Of a stretch of 64,000 nucleotides of DNA, positions 43,830 through 53,130 are shown in pieces (position 1 is the stretch's first letter; the number at the start of each line of letters is the position of its first letter). The stretch lies in assembly GCF_022669055.1 (NCBI RefSeq), contig NZ_JAJMLW010000002.1, positions 310,001 to 374,000 on the forward strand, written 5' to 3'. Both the position numbers and the translations under genes were made by a program. Below the pieces are notes generated by a model. It ran no database searches, was not told the origin of the DNA, and saw only the letters and a program-made list of their open reading frames with translations. This DNA comes from Adlercreutzia faecimuris (GTDB lineage Bacteria; Actinomycetota; Coriobacteriia; Coriobacteriales; Eggerthellaceae).

Positions 43830-45137
43830 CTACGCCTCGGGCGCGGGGGCGGGATCGGGAACCGAGCCGGCGTCCCTCGTCGCGCGGCGCATCGGGCTCG
43901 CAGCCACGGCCAGCAGGAACAGCACGCAGGCCACCACGCCGGAGGCCGCCAGCACGCCGAAGCCCATGGCGAACCCGGCGGACTGCATGATGGCCGCGGC
44001 CACCAGGAACACCGCCGCCCCGCCCAGGTAGAACGCGCCCATGCCCACGGCGTTGATGGCCGTGTAGTCGCGCATGCCGAACAGCTGCGGGATGAACAGG
44101 GCCGGCAGGATCTGCACGGGGCCGATGAGCGCGCAGAGCACCAGGCCCCCGTAGAGCGCGGGCGTCCCCGAGCCCGTCATCCACAGCACCAGCAGCGCGA
44201 TGCCCGCGGCGAACCCGGCGAACACCACCACCGAAGACGCCGAGGCCCCCAGCTTCTTGGTGACTGCCCCCGACACCAGGCTCACCACGGCCACGAGCAG
44301 CGCGAACGCCGACAGCAGCGTCACGGCGAAGGCCGGGTCCAGGCCGCCCGCCGCGAAGAAGTTGGACGCGTAGGCCGAGAACCCGTTGAGCGGGAACGAC
44401 GCGAACACCATGGCGGCGAAGAACAGGTACAGGGCCGGCGTGCGCAGCGCCTGCTGGAGCGTGATGCCCGGCGCCTCGGGGGCGGCGGCCACGGGCGCCT
44501 CCGGCGCGGCGTCGGCCACGAGCGGGTCGCCCTCGGCCGCGGGACCCACGGCTGCCGCGGCCTGGGACGGCAGCCGCCCGATGAGCACGAGGTTCGCGAA
44601 GACGCCCAGGGTCAGCACCAGGGCCGCGTAGCCGTAGATGATGGTACGGTAGTCGAGCACCTGCAGAAGCATCGACTCGACGAACACAAGCCCGGCGATG
44701 ATGAAGCCCATGATGCCCACCACCACGCCGAACACCGTGGGGGTGCGCTCGCCGTAGAACTCGGAGAGCACGCCCGCGGCCGAGGCGTGGGCGCCGATGG
44801 CCAGCACCACGCCGTTGATGACGTTGCCGGCGTACCACATGGCCGGCCCGGTGGCCGTGGCGAACAGCACGAGGGCCGCCGCCGTGCACACGCTGCCGAT
44901 GAGCAGGCAGCGCTTCGGGCCGATGCGGCCAATGAGCTTGGTGCCCACCAGGCTGCCGAGAAACGCGAACACCGTGGCCAGCATCGGCCCGAAGGCATAG
45001 GTCACCAGGTCGATGCCCATGCCCTCCACCAGCAGCACGGCGATGGCGTTCAGAAGAGAGGTGGACCCGAGGCCCACCGTCAGGATGATGGCGCAGCCGA
45101 CGGCCGCCATCATGGGGCGCTTTCCTTGGACTTCCAT
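43830..45137 (-). CDS. MFS transporter of molybdoenzyme cluster 2
   Basis: 435 residues, 12 membrane helices with a central cytoplasmic Ala/Pro/Glu-rich loop (about 205-240). Layout resembles the oxalate/formate antiporter-like MFS group. Its place downstream of the cluster 2 ferredoxin and catalytic genes suggests that it imports the substrate or exports the product of that enzyme (inference). AAGGGAGG precedes the ATG. A long hairpin separates it from the ferredoxin gene, so it may be expressed at a lower level. Confidence 0.9.
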   Translation of the reverse strand: MEVQGKRPMMAAVGCAIILTVGLGSTSLLNAIAVLLVEGMGIDLVTYAFGPMLATVFAFLGSLVGTKLIGRIGPKRCLLIGSVCTAAALVLFATATGPAMWYAGNVINGVVLAIGAHASAAGVLSEFYGERTPTVFGVVVGIMGFIIAGLVFVESMLLQVLDYRTIIYGYAALVLTLGVFANLVLIGRLPSQAAAAVGPAAEGDPLVADAAPEAPVAAAPEAPGITLQQALRTPALYLFFAAMVFASFPLNGFSAYASNFFAAGGLDPAFAVTLLSAFALLVAVVSLVSGAVTKKLGASASSVVVFAGFAAGIALLVLWMTGSGTPALYGGLVLCALIGPVQILPALFIPQLFGMRDYTAINAVGMGAFYLGGAAVFLVAAAIMQSAGFAMGFGVLAASGVVACVLFLLAVAASPMRRATRDAGSVPDPAPAPEA

Positions 45138-45232
45138 GAGAAGCCTCCCTTGGTATCAGGGCATGACGAGCCGGGCCGCCGGCAGGCGGCGGCTCGTCAC
45201 GCGCGGGATGTGCGGAACATGCGGGAAAGGGG

Positions 45233-45310
45233 GCCGGGGGGCTCCCCGGCGCCTCCGGACGGGCCGCGCAGGGCGCGTGATCCCGCCCGGAGGCCTGAGA
45301 GCCCCCCGGC
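45233..45310 (-). terminator. Long hairpin between the cluster 2 ferredoxin and MFS genes
   Basis: Outer arms of 12 bp (45233-45244, 45299-45310) and inner arms GCCTCCGG/CCGGAGGC (45251-45258, 45287-45294). It starts 18 bp after the ferredoxin stop. No T-tract; it may stop or weaken read-through, or protect the upstream mRNA. Confidence 0.6.
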
Positions 45311-45327
45311 GCGCCGGCTAGCGCCGG

Positions 45328-45663
45328 CTAGGCCGTGAAGATGGCGCAGTGGCGGCCCTCGGCCTGGGGCACGATCTCAGCCAGCGGCCCGATCTTGAGC
45401 GCCTGGGCCGCGCAGCCGGTGACGCACAGCGGGTTGGGGTCGGCCTCGTAGCACACGCGGCACTTGTCGAGCACGGGCGCCACCAGGTGGTACTGGCGCA
45501 GCTCGCCGTCCACCACGACAGGCTCGCGGCGCACCACCTTCATCCAGTCCTCATGGTAGGGGTAGCGGTAGGTCTCGCGGCAGGCCGCCTCGCAGCCGAA
45601 GCAGCCGATGCAGTCGTCCAGGTCAAGCAGCAGGGCGATGCCGCCCCCATCGATCCGGCTCAT
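45328..45663 (-). CDS. Ferredoxin-like 4Fe-4S subunit of molybdoenzyme 2
   Basis: 111 residues. Cys groups CIGCFGCEAAC (about 18-28) and CRVCYEADPNPLCVTGC (about 68-84) for two 4Fe-4S clusters. Its ATG overlaps the stop of the catalytic-subunit gene by one base (TAATG), so the two are translationally coupled. No membrane anchor gene follows, unlike cluster 1. Confidence 0.9.
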   Translation of the reverse strand: MSRIDGGGIALLLDLDDCIGCFGCEAACRETYRYPYHEDWMKVVRREPVVVDGELRQYHLVAPVLDKCRVCYEADPNPLCVTGCAAQALKIGPLAEIVPQAEGRHCAIFTA

Positions 45664-47843
45664 TACAGATCACCCCTTCCGGGCTCGATTTTGCAGAGGA
45701 ACGAGCGCATGGCCGTGGCGCCGTAGCCGGGCTCGGCCGGCTCGGAGGGCACGAGCACGTTGCCATTGGCCTTGTCCCAGCCGTAGCCGGGAAGCCCCAG
45801 CGCGCGGCACTCGTCGCGCCACGCCGGGCGCGGAATGAACACGCACCCCTCCTTGGCCTCGCGGGACACGAGGGCCTTGGAGATGATCTTGCCCCGCGGC
45901 GAGGAGATGGTCATCCACTCGCCGTCGGTCACGCCGTAGCGCGCCGCGTCGTCGGGATGCACCACCGCGAAGGGCTCGGGGTAGAAGTAGCGCTGGGCGG
46001 GCACGTTGGTCCACGCGGAGTGGAAGAAGCTGTAGACGCGATGCCCGGTCGAGCCGATGAGCGGGAACTCCTCGGCCAGCTCGGAGGTGCTCACGGGGCT
46101 CTCGGCGGGCTCGGTGTAGTCGGGCACCGGGTCGTAGCCGAAGGCGGCCATGGCCGGGCTCGAGAACTCGATCTTGCCGGTGACGGTGGGGAACCCGGGC
46201 TGCCCGTCGGGGCGCAGCAGCCCCTTCTCGTACTTCTTGTACACCGGCTCGGCGCCCGGCTCCCCCATCCCCACGACGCGCACGGGCACGGCCTGGAACT
46301 CCTCCCAGGTCAGGTCGAAGCCGTAGAACTCCTTGAGGCGCCAGAGCACCATCTCCTTCTCGTTTGCCCAGGGCCACTGCTCGGGGTTCATGCGCTTGCC
46401 CCACTCCAGGAAGAAGCGCCAGTCGTCCCAGCACTCGCCCGGCGCGGGCACGGCCTGGTCGAAGGCGAGGATGAACGGGCCGTCCAGCTCCTCGTCGTAG
46501 GTGCAGCGCTCAGACCAGTCGGCCGTGGGCAGCACGATGTCGGCGAGCTGGGCCGTGGGCGACAGGTAGAAGTCCTTCACCACGATGAGGTCGAGGTTGG
46601 GGCTGGTCATGGCCTGGTAGGTGAGGTTGGCGTCCTCGTAGCACAGAAGCGGGTCGTCGGCGATGGCCACGAACATCTTCACGGGGCGCGGCTCGCCGGT
46701 GATCATGGCCTTGAACACCGAGTTGGGATCGTTGGAGCGGCCGAAGGACTTGTAGAGCGGGTGCTTCTCGCCGCCGAAGGTGAACAGGTCGGGCCGGCCG
46801 GGGTCCTTGGCGGAGTCCCACAGGGTGATCTTGTCGTCGAGCATGACCGAGAAGGCCACCGGCACGTTCACGCCGCCGGGCACGTCGATCCAGCCGAGCA
46901 GGCCCTGGAGGCACGCGATGGCGCGGCCGTTCTGGATGGCGTTGGTGTGCATGCAGCCGGGCCCGAGGCCCACCATCATGCCGACCGGGCCCTGGGTGCC
47001 CATCATGCGGGCGGCCACGCGCACCTGGTCGGGCTCGATCCAGCAGATCTCGGCGACGCGCTCGGGGGTGAACTCCTCCACGCGGGCGCGCAGGTCCTCG
47101 AAGCCGTAGGTCCAGTTCTCGATCCACTCATGGTCGTACCAGTCGTTGGCGATGACCTCGCGGATGATGCCGAGCGCGAGCGCGCCGTCGGTGCCGGGGC
47201 GCGGCTGGATGGCCAGGTCGGCGTGCTTGGACATGTCCTGGAAGCGCGTGTCGATGACGATGAGGTTGCCGCCGTCGCGCTGGCGGTCGAGGATGCGCCT
47301 CATGATGCCGCGCTCCATGGCCGGGTTCTGGCCCCAGAGCACCATGGTGCCCGAGTTGGCCAGATCACCGTCGGCGGGGCTGAAGATGCCCAGCGATATG
47401 GCGTTGGGCAGGATGTGGGGCATCAGGCACACGTGGGTGGGCACGAGCGACCAGCCCTCCAGGCCCAGCGTCGAGTTGAGGCGGCAGTGCCAGTGGTTGG
47501 TGGTGCGCCCGGTGCCCTGGCCGGTGACGATGGCCTCGGGGCCGTACTCGTCGATGATGCGGCGCGACTCGCTGGCGATGGTGTCGAGGGCCTCGTCCCA
47601 GGTGATGCGCTCCCACTCGCCGCTGCCGCGCTCGCCGACGCGGCGCATCGGGTAGAGCAGGCGCCCCTCGGTGTCGTTGTGAATCTCGCGCTGGGACATG
47701 CCGGCGCCGCAGATCGTGCCGTAGGACTTCGGGTTGTCCGGGTCGCCCTCGATCTTGACGATCTCGTCCCCGTCGGAGTAGACGAACACCCCGCATCGGG
47801 CATGGCAGGTAGTGCAGACGGTCCTCGTCTTCTTGATGGGCAT
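45663..47843 (-). CDS. Molybdopterin-dependent oxidoreductase, catalytic subunit (cluster 2)
   Basis: 726 residues from ATG at 47843 (GAGGAG before it). DMSO-reductase family, Mo-bis-PGD. 4Fe-4S ligands Cys10, Cys13, Cys17 and Cys45 in the C-x2-C-x3-C-x27-C pattern; candidate Mo ligand Cys139 in VPTHVCLMPH (inference). Further motifs: WGQNPAMERG, VIDTRFQDMSKHADL, QPRPGTDGALALGI and a C-terminal dinucleotide-binding domain ending in KIEPGRG. No Tat signal, so cytoplasmic. With an MFS transporter and divergent LysR it looks like an inducible reductase/dehydroxylase for an imported organic compound; substrate unknown. Confidence 0.93.
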   Translation of the reverse strand: MPIKKTRTVCTTCHARCGVFVYSDGDEIVKIEGDPDNPKSYGTICGAGMSQREIHNDTEGRLLYPMRRVGERGSGEWERITWDEALDTIASESRRIIDEYGPEAIVTGQGTGRTTNHWHCRLNSTLGLEGWSLVPTHVCLMPHILPNAISLGIFSPADGDLANSGTMVLWGQNPAMERGIMRRILDRQRDGGNLIVIDTRFQDMSKHADLAIQPRPGTDGALALGIIREVIANDWYDHEWIENWTYGFEDLRARVEEFTPERVAEICWIEPDQVRVAARMMGTQGPVGMMVGLGPGCMHTNAIQNGRAIACLQGLLGWIDVPGGVNVPVAFSVMLDDKITLWDSAKDPGRPDLFTFGGEKHPLYKSFGRSNDPNSVFKAMITGEPRPVKMFVAIADDPLLCYEDANLTYQAMTSPNLDLIVVKDFYLSPTAQLADIVLPTADWSERCTYDEELDGPFILAFDQAVPAPGECWDDWRFFLEWGKRMNPEQWPWANEKEMVLWRLKEFYGFDLTWEEFQAVPVRVVGMGEPGAEPVYKKYEKGLLRPDGQPGFPTVTGKIEFSSPAMAAFGYDPVPDYTEPAESPVSTSELAEEFPLIGSTGHRVYSFFHSAWTNVPAQRYFYPEPFAVVHPDDAARYGVTDGEWMTISSPRGKIISKALVSREAKEGCVFIPRPAWRDECRALGLPGYGWDKANGNVLVPSEPAEPGYGATAMRSFLCKIEPGRGDL

Positions 47844-48001
47844 AGAATCACTCCTCTCAAAGTGAAGCCCCCATGGCCGGGTATCCGGCCCCGTCACAGC
47901 CGAGCGGCGATAAGAGGCGCTGCCGATCGGCAGGCGCGAAGGGGGGCGCGACCGGAGAACCCGGAGAGAACGTTGCGCGCCCCTCATCCCCCCTTGGGAC
48001 C

Positions 48002-48030
48002 AGTATGGGCCGGCGAGCGGTCGCGGGCAA
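48002..48030 (-). promoter_or_regulatory. Candidate promoter of molybdoenzyme cluster 2
   Basis: TTGCCC (48025-48030) and CATACT (48002-48007) on the minus strand, exactly 17 bp apart. The inferred start near 47995 gives a leader of about 150 nt. Confidence 0.5.
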
Positions 48031-48049
48031 ACAGTGAAAGGCAGTGATC

Positions 48050-48068
48050 CCACAACCGCGAGTTGTGG
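48050..48068. promoter_or_regulatory. LysR-type operator
   Basis: CCACAAC-cgcga-GTTGTGG: perfect 7-bp arms with a 5-bp spacer. Centred about 64 bp upstream of the inferred molybdoenzyme start, the usual position of a LysR recognition site, and 112 bp before the lysR ATG. The 328-bp divergent region (47844-48171) has no gene. Confidence 0.7.
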
Positions 48069-48171
48069 ATACGGTGAGGAAGAGGTGGGGAGGCCGGCCT
48101 CGACGCGAGCGCGGGCGGCGGGCGTTTGCTATCCTGTGCGGCAGATTCCGGTGCTACTCGAGGGGGAGCCC

Positions 48172-49137
48172 ATGAGGTTCGAGGCGTTGGAGTACTTCAC
48201 CGCGGCGGCCGAGCAGGGGTCGTTCACCGCCGCCGCGCGTCAGCAGTTCGTGTCCCAGCAGGGGCTGAGCAAGGCCGTGGCCGCCCTCGAGCGCGAGCTG
48301 GGGTGCCGCCTGTTCGAGCGCGACGGCGCGCGGCTGCGCCTGACGGACGCCGGGCGCGCCCTCGTCCCCCATGCCCGGCAGTGCCTGGCCGCGCGCGACG
48401 ATCTGGCGGCCGCGATGCGCCCGTTCGCCCGGGCCGCCGGGCCCCTGAACCGCCCGGCGGCCTCCCCGCCGGTCCTGCACGCGGCCGCCTTCGTGGCTGA
48501 TTCCCTGTTCTCCCTGCTCGACCGCGAGCTCACGGCCGCCGGGCTGGACGACGTGGCCATCATCGAGCACAGCTACGCCGAGATCATGGGCGAGCTGGAG
48601 CGCGGGGGCACCGACGCCGTGTTCGCGCTGTGCCTGCCCCTCGACGAGGCGCGCGAGCTCGCCCGCGCGCCGCACGTCGCCTTCCGGCCCCTGTTCCTCA
48701 CCGAGATCATGCTCGCCGGGTCATCGCGGTTCATCCGTCCCGGCAAGGGCGCCTTTTCCCTCGAGCGGGTGGCCGAGCTGCCGGTGGCCTACTACAACGA
48801 CGCCGTGCTCAACTGGATCGTGCGCGACATGTTCCGCGACTGCCCGCTCGAAAACGTGATCACCCACGCCTCCAACCTCACGCGCATCGCGAACTACCTC
48901 ACCGCGGGCAAGGCGGTCACGTTCACCGACTCCCTGAGCGTGTTCCTGTCGCAGCCCGACGAGCGGCTCGCCTACGCGCCCATCGAGGGCGCGGCGCGGT
49001 TCTGCATGGGGTTCGCGCACCGGTCCGACGAGGCACCCGACGCGGCGGCGCTCGCCTACGTCGAGCGCTTCGAGGCGTGCTTCCGCGCCCGCTGCGCGGC
49101 CTACCTGGCCGACCCGGCGCACCAGCCCGCGGCCTAG
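48172..49137 (+). CDS. LysR-family transcriptional regulator
   Basis: 321 residues from ATG at 48172 (GGGGGAG before it; the longer frame has no signal). N-terminal winged HTH (MRFEALEYFTAAAEQGSFTA ... QQGLSKAVAALERELGCRLF) followed by a periplasmic-binding-like effector domain (about 90-310). Divergent from molybdoenzyme 2, so most likely its substrate-responsive activator. TATCCT (48130-48135) may be its own -10. Confidence 0.93.
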   Translation: MRFEALEYFTAAAEQGSFTAAARQQFVSQQGLSKAVAALERELGCRLFERDGARLRLTDAGRALVPHARQCLAARDDLAAAMRPFARAAGPLNRPAASPPVLHAAAFVADSLFSLLDRELTAAGLDDVAIIEHSYAEIMGELERGGTDAVFALCLPLDEARELARAPHVAFRPLFLTEIMLAGSSRFIRPGKGAFSLERVAELPVAYYNDAVLNWIVRDMFRDCPLENVITHASNLTRIANYLTAGKAVTFTDSLSVFLSQPDERLAYAPIEGAARFCMGFAHRSDEAPDAAALAYVERFEACFRARCAAYLADPAHQPAA

Positions 49138-49280
49138 AGACGTGTACCCAGTGCGACGCGGCGGGGATGCCGGCACGACGCGGAGCGCGTCGGGACGCTG
49201 GCACGAACGGCGACGTGGCACGCGAGGCGCGCGTCCGGCGACGCGGCGCGGCACGAGGCGCGCGGGGCTCGCCTGGCGCG

Positions 49281-50117
49281 CTACATCCGCCCGACGACGC
49301 CGGTGACGAGCCGGCAGAAGTCCTCGCCGCGGTCGGCGGCCACCGCGAGCACCTCGGTGTCGTTGGGATTCGCGCCCTCCACGCCGCAGGCCATGTTGGT
49401 CACGAGCGAGATGCCGAGCACCCGCATGCCGACGTGCCGCGCGGCGATGACCTCCTCGACCACCGACATGGCCACCGTGTCGGCGCCCCAGCCGCGGAAG
49501 GCCCGGATCTCGGCCGGCGTCTCGAAGCTCGGCCCCAGGAGCCCCAGGTAGACGCCCTCCTGGACGCGGATGCCCGCCTCGTCGGCCACCTCATGCGCCA
49601 GGGCGCGCAGGGCCGGGTCGTAGGCGTCGAGCATGCTGAAGAAGCGGAAGGCGATGCCGTCGGGGTCGGTGCCGGCGACGGGGTTGCGGCCGGTGAGGTT
49701 GATGTGGTCGGCCATGAGGCAGAAGTCGCCCACGCGGTAGGCCTCGTTGATGGCCCCGGCCGCGTTGGTGGTGATGAGCGCGCCCACGCCCAGCTCGTGC
49801 ATGAGCCACACGGGGAAGGCGACCTGCTGGGCGGTGTTGCCCTCGTAGCCGTGGAGACGCCCCTGCATGGCCAGTACCTGCCGGCCGCCCAGGGTGCCGC
49901 AGACGAAGCGTCCCACGTGGCTCGTGGCCGTGGACGTCCTCATGTGGGGGATGTCGCCGAAGGGCACGTAGGCGGCGTCCTCGATGCGCTCGGCGAGCGG
50001 GCCCAGGCCCGAGCCCAGGATGATCCCCACCTCGGGCGCCCGCCCGCCCAGGCGCTCCCGCAGCGCCGCGGCCGCCTCGGCCAGCTGCTCCTTGAGGACG
50101 TTGCGCTCTTGCGACAT
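49281..50117 (-). CDS. Purine-nucleoside phosphorylase
   Basis: 278 residues. Trimeric PNP (PunA/NP-II type): IILGSGLGPLAERI near the N-terminus, MQGRLHGYEGNTAQQV, the TTNAAGAINEAYRVGDFCLM loop, GPSFETPAEIRAFRGWGADTV and MSVVEEVIAARHVGM. Splits inosine and guanosine to base and ribose-1-phosphate. Monocistronic. GGAAGGGAG precedes the ATG. Confidence 0.95.
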   Translation of the reverse strand: MSQERNVLKEQLAEAAAALRERLGGRAPEVGIILGSGLGPLAERIEDAAYVPFGDIPHMRTSTATSHVGRFVCGTLGGRQVLAMQGRLHGYEGNTAQQVAFPVWLMHELGVGALITTNAAGAINEAYRVGDFCLMADHINLTGRNPVAGTDPDGIAFRFFSMLDAYDPALRALAHEVADEAGIRVQEGVYLGLLGPSFETPAEIRAFRGWGADTVAMSVVEEVIAARHVGMRVLGISLVTNMACGVEGANPNDTEVLAVAADRGEDFCRLVTGVVGRM

Positions 50118-50217
50118 GACCGCTCCCTTCCGCCGCCCGCGCCGCGCCCCGGGCGCCCAGCGCCCGCCCGGCCCGCCGCGTCACCCGGCGATAGTAGACA
50201 TGATCCTATACCCGCCC

Positions 50218-50226
50218 ATTGTACCA
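50218..50226 (-). promoter_or_regulatory. Extended -10 promoter of the PNP gene
   Basis: TGG-TACAAT on the minus strand, giving a leader of about 95 nt. Confidence 0.55.
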
Positions 50227-50282
50227 GACGCCCCCGGGCGAGGCGGCCCCGCGCCAGCAGACGGCCGAGCCGCGCCCGAGGG

Positions 50283-50402
50283 CACTCCGGCGAAGCCCGG
50301 GCGGGGCCCTCCTCCGGCGGAGCACGAGCGGTTCCTCCTCCGGCGGAGCACGCCCCCTCCAGCGGAGCGCGGGCGGCCCCTCCTCCGGCAGGGCGTGCGC
50401 GG
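50283..50402. repeat. Degenerate tandem repeats (about 24-27 bp units)
   Basis: Five imperfect units built around CTCCGGCGGAG-like palindromes lie between the prmC stop and the PNP promoter. Two units share CTCCTCCGGCGGAGCACG exactly. No coding frame is evident; each unit can fold as a small hairpin. Confidence 0.6.
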
Positions 50403-50412
50403 CGCGAGCGCC

Positions 50413-51567
50413 CTAGGCGGGCTTGCGGGCCGTGAGGACGCGGGGGCGGCCAGCGAGGTCGGCGACGATGCGCGCGTCGACGAGGCCGGCGGCGGCAGCG
50501 AGGCGGGCGGCCTCGTCGAGGTGGCCCTCGAAGAGCTCGCAGGCCAGCGCGCCGCCGGGGCGCAGGGCACGCGCGGCCCAGGCGACGAGGGGGCGGAACA
50601 GATCGAGGCCGTCGGCGCCCCCGTCGAGCGCGAGCGCCGGCTCGAAGGCCGACACCTCGCGCGGCACCTCGGCCATGACGGCGGTGGGCACGTAGGGCGG
50701 GTTCGACACCACCAGGTCGAGCCGGCCCAGGTAGCGCTCGGGAATGGGGTCGCCCAGGTTGCCCTGGATCACGCGCACCGCATCGGCCACGCCCGCGGCC
50801 TCGGCGTTCTCGCGCGCGAGCGCCACCGCCTCGGGCGCCACGTCCACGGCGATCACCCGGGTGTCGGGCCGCTCGCTCGCGATGGCGCACGCGATGCACC
50901 CGCTCCCCGTGCAGATGTCCGCCACCAGGTAGTAGCCGCGCTCCCCCTCCGCATCCGGCGCGGCCGCCGGGAGCGTACCGGCGGGTGTTTCACGTGAAAC
51001 AACTTCCCCAGCCGCGTCATATTCCCCATCAGGGGCCGAATCGCGAACGAATGTTTCACGTGAAACATTCCGGGTGTCGCCGAGGCCGCCCGCCCCGCCG
51101 ACCCGCGCACCCGCGCCCGGCGCGTCGGCGCCCAGGGCGGCCAGCTGCTCCTTGACGGCGGCCACGGCGGCGGCCTCCTGCTCGGCGGACTCCGCGCTCC
51201 AGGCGGCCTCGCGGGGCGCGGCCGGCGGCAGGCACGCGAGCGCCTCGCTCACGAGCACCTCGGTCTCGGGCCGCGGGATGAGCACGCCGGGGCGCACCTT
51301 GACGGTCAGGTAGCGGAAGGGGGCCTCGCCGACGAGGTACTGGAGCGGCTCGCCCTGGGCGCGGCGGGCCACCCAGCCGCGCAGCACCTCGCGCTCGCCG
51401 GCCGACAGCGGCCGGTCCAGGTCGAGGTAGAGCTGGACGCGCGTGAGGCCGCACGCCTCGGATATGAGCCACTCGGCCGACAGCCGCGGGCTCTCGTCCC
51501 CATGGCGCCCCAGGTAGCCGCCCGTCCACTCGAGCGCCGAGCGCACCGTCCACGTCTCGTCCGCCAT
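50413..51567 (-). CDS. prmC: Peptide chain release factor N5-glutamine methyltransferase with a parS-bearing insertion
   Basis: 384 residues, against about 280-290 usual. Methylates the GGQ glutamine of release factors; prfA is just upstream. N-terminal helical domain, IPRPETEVLVSEAL at about 97-110, the AdoMet motif VADICTGSGCIACAIA at 215 and the catalytic NPPY at 289-292. Between PETE and the AdoMet motif lies a unique insertion (about 113-210), Ala/Glu/Gly-rich, containing two VSRET peptides encoded by two parS-like palindromes. The core motifs are intact, so the enzyme is probably active. Confidence 0.95.
   Translation of the reverse strand: MADETWTVRSALEWTGGYLGRHGDESPRLSAEWLISEACGLTRVQLYLDLDRPLSAGEREVLRGWVARRAQGEPLQYLVGEAPFRYLTVKVRPGVLIPRPETEVLVSEALACLPPAAPREAAWSAESAEQEAAAVAAVKEQLAALGADAPGAGARVGGAGGLGDTRNVSRETFVRDSAPDGEYDAAGEVVSRETPAGTLPAAAPDAEGERGYYLVADICTGSGCIACAIASERPDTRVIAVDVAPEAVALARENAEAAGVADAVRVIQGNLGDPIPERYLGRLDLVVSNPPYVPTAVMAEVPREVSAFEPALALDGGADGLDLFRPLVAWAARALRPGGALACELFEGHLDEAARLAAAAGLVDARIVADLAGRPRVLTARKPA
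50986..51001. other. parS: parS-type ParB binding site, copy 1
   Basis: TGTTTCACGTGAAACA, a perfect 16-bp palindrome equal to the broadly conserved parS centromere sequence. It lies inside prmC and encodes part of VVSRET on the minus strand. Confidence 0.88.
51052..51067. other. parS: parS-type ParB binding site, copy 2
   Basis: The same perfect 16-mer TGTTTCACGTGAAACA, 66 bp from copy 1; palindromy extends to 20 bp (51050-51069). It lies inside prmC and encodes part of NVSRET. Confidence 0.88.
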
Positions 51568-51590
51568 GCCGTCCCTCCCCGATCACGCGA

Positions 51591-51612
51591 GAGGGCGCCG
51601 CCCGGCGCCCTC
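51591..51612 (-). terminator. Hairpin between prfA and prmC
   Basis: GAGGGCGCC / GGCGCCCTC arms with a 4-nt loop, 24 bp before the prmC start and 147 bp after the prfA stop. It may attenuate read-through. Confidence 0.4.
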
Positions 51613-51758
51613 CCCCTCGCTTCCATCCACGCGCGCAGCGCGCCTCGCGCCCGCTGCCAGCACGCGACCCGCATCGCCGTATCCCGCGCGACGCGCCTTC
51701 CGCGCACCGCGCCGCCCGCGCGCACCCGGCGCCCCGCCAAGCGCGCCGCAGCGGCGCG

Positions 51759-52832
<1,074 letters not shown>

Positions 52833-52875
52833 GTCGGCTCTTCCTCACGTGACGTCGTTTTTCGCACAGCCCTTG

Positions 52876-52884
52876 ATGATACCA
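52876..52884 (-). promoter_or_regulatory. Extended -10 promoter of prfA
   Basis: TGG-TATCAT on the minus strand, giving a leader of about 37 nt. The region 52885-53082 is GC-rich without a gene. Confidence 0.55.
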
Positions 52885-53082
52885 GACCGCCGCCGCTCCT
52901 TGAAGGCGCGAGAAGGGGAAGAGGGGGAAGGGAGGCGCCGCGCACCGGCCGGCGCGCCGGGTCGCGCCCGACGACCGCCGCGGACAGGCCCGTCCCCGGC
53001 GGGCGCGTCGAGGGGGCGGGGGCGCCCACCGAGATCACGAGCGAGGGGTGGGCGGGTGGGCAGGCGCGCCCGCCAAGCACAC

Positions 53083-53115
53083 GAGGGGGCGGGCCGGCGG
53101 GCGGCCCGCCCCCTC
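53083..53115 (-). terminator. Terminator-like hairpin of trxB
   Basis: Perfect 13-bp arms (53083-53095, 53103-53115) with a 7-nt loop, 15 bp after the trxB stop; no T-tract. Confidence 0.6.
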
Positions 53116-53130
53116 CCCCGCGCCCACGGG

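Noticed and set aside
52840-52856. Third parS site before prfA (TCACGTGA)
   Set aside because: Only the 8-bp core is palindromic; the GTTT/AAAC flanks required for parS are absent.
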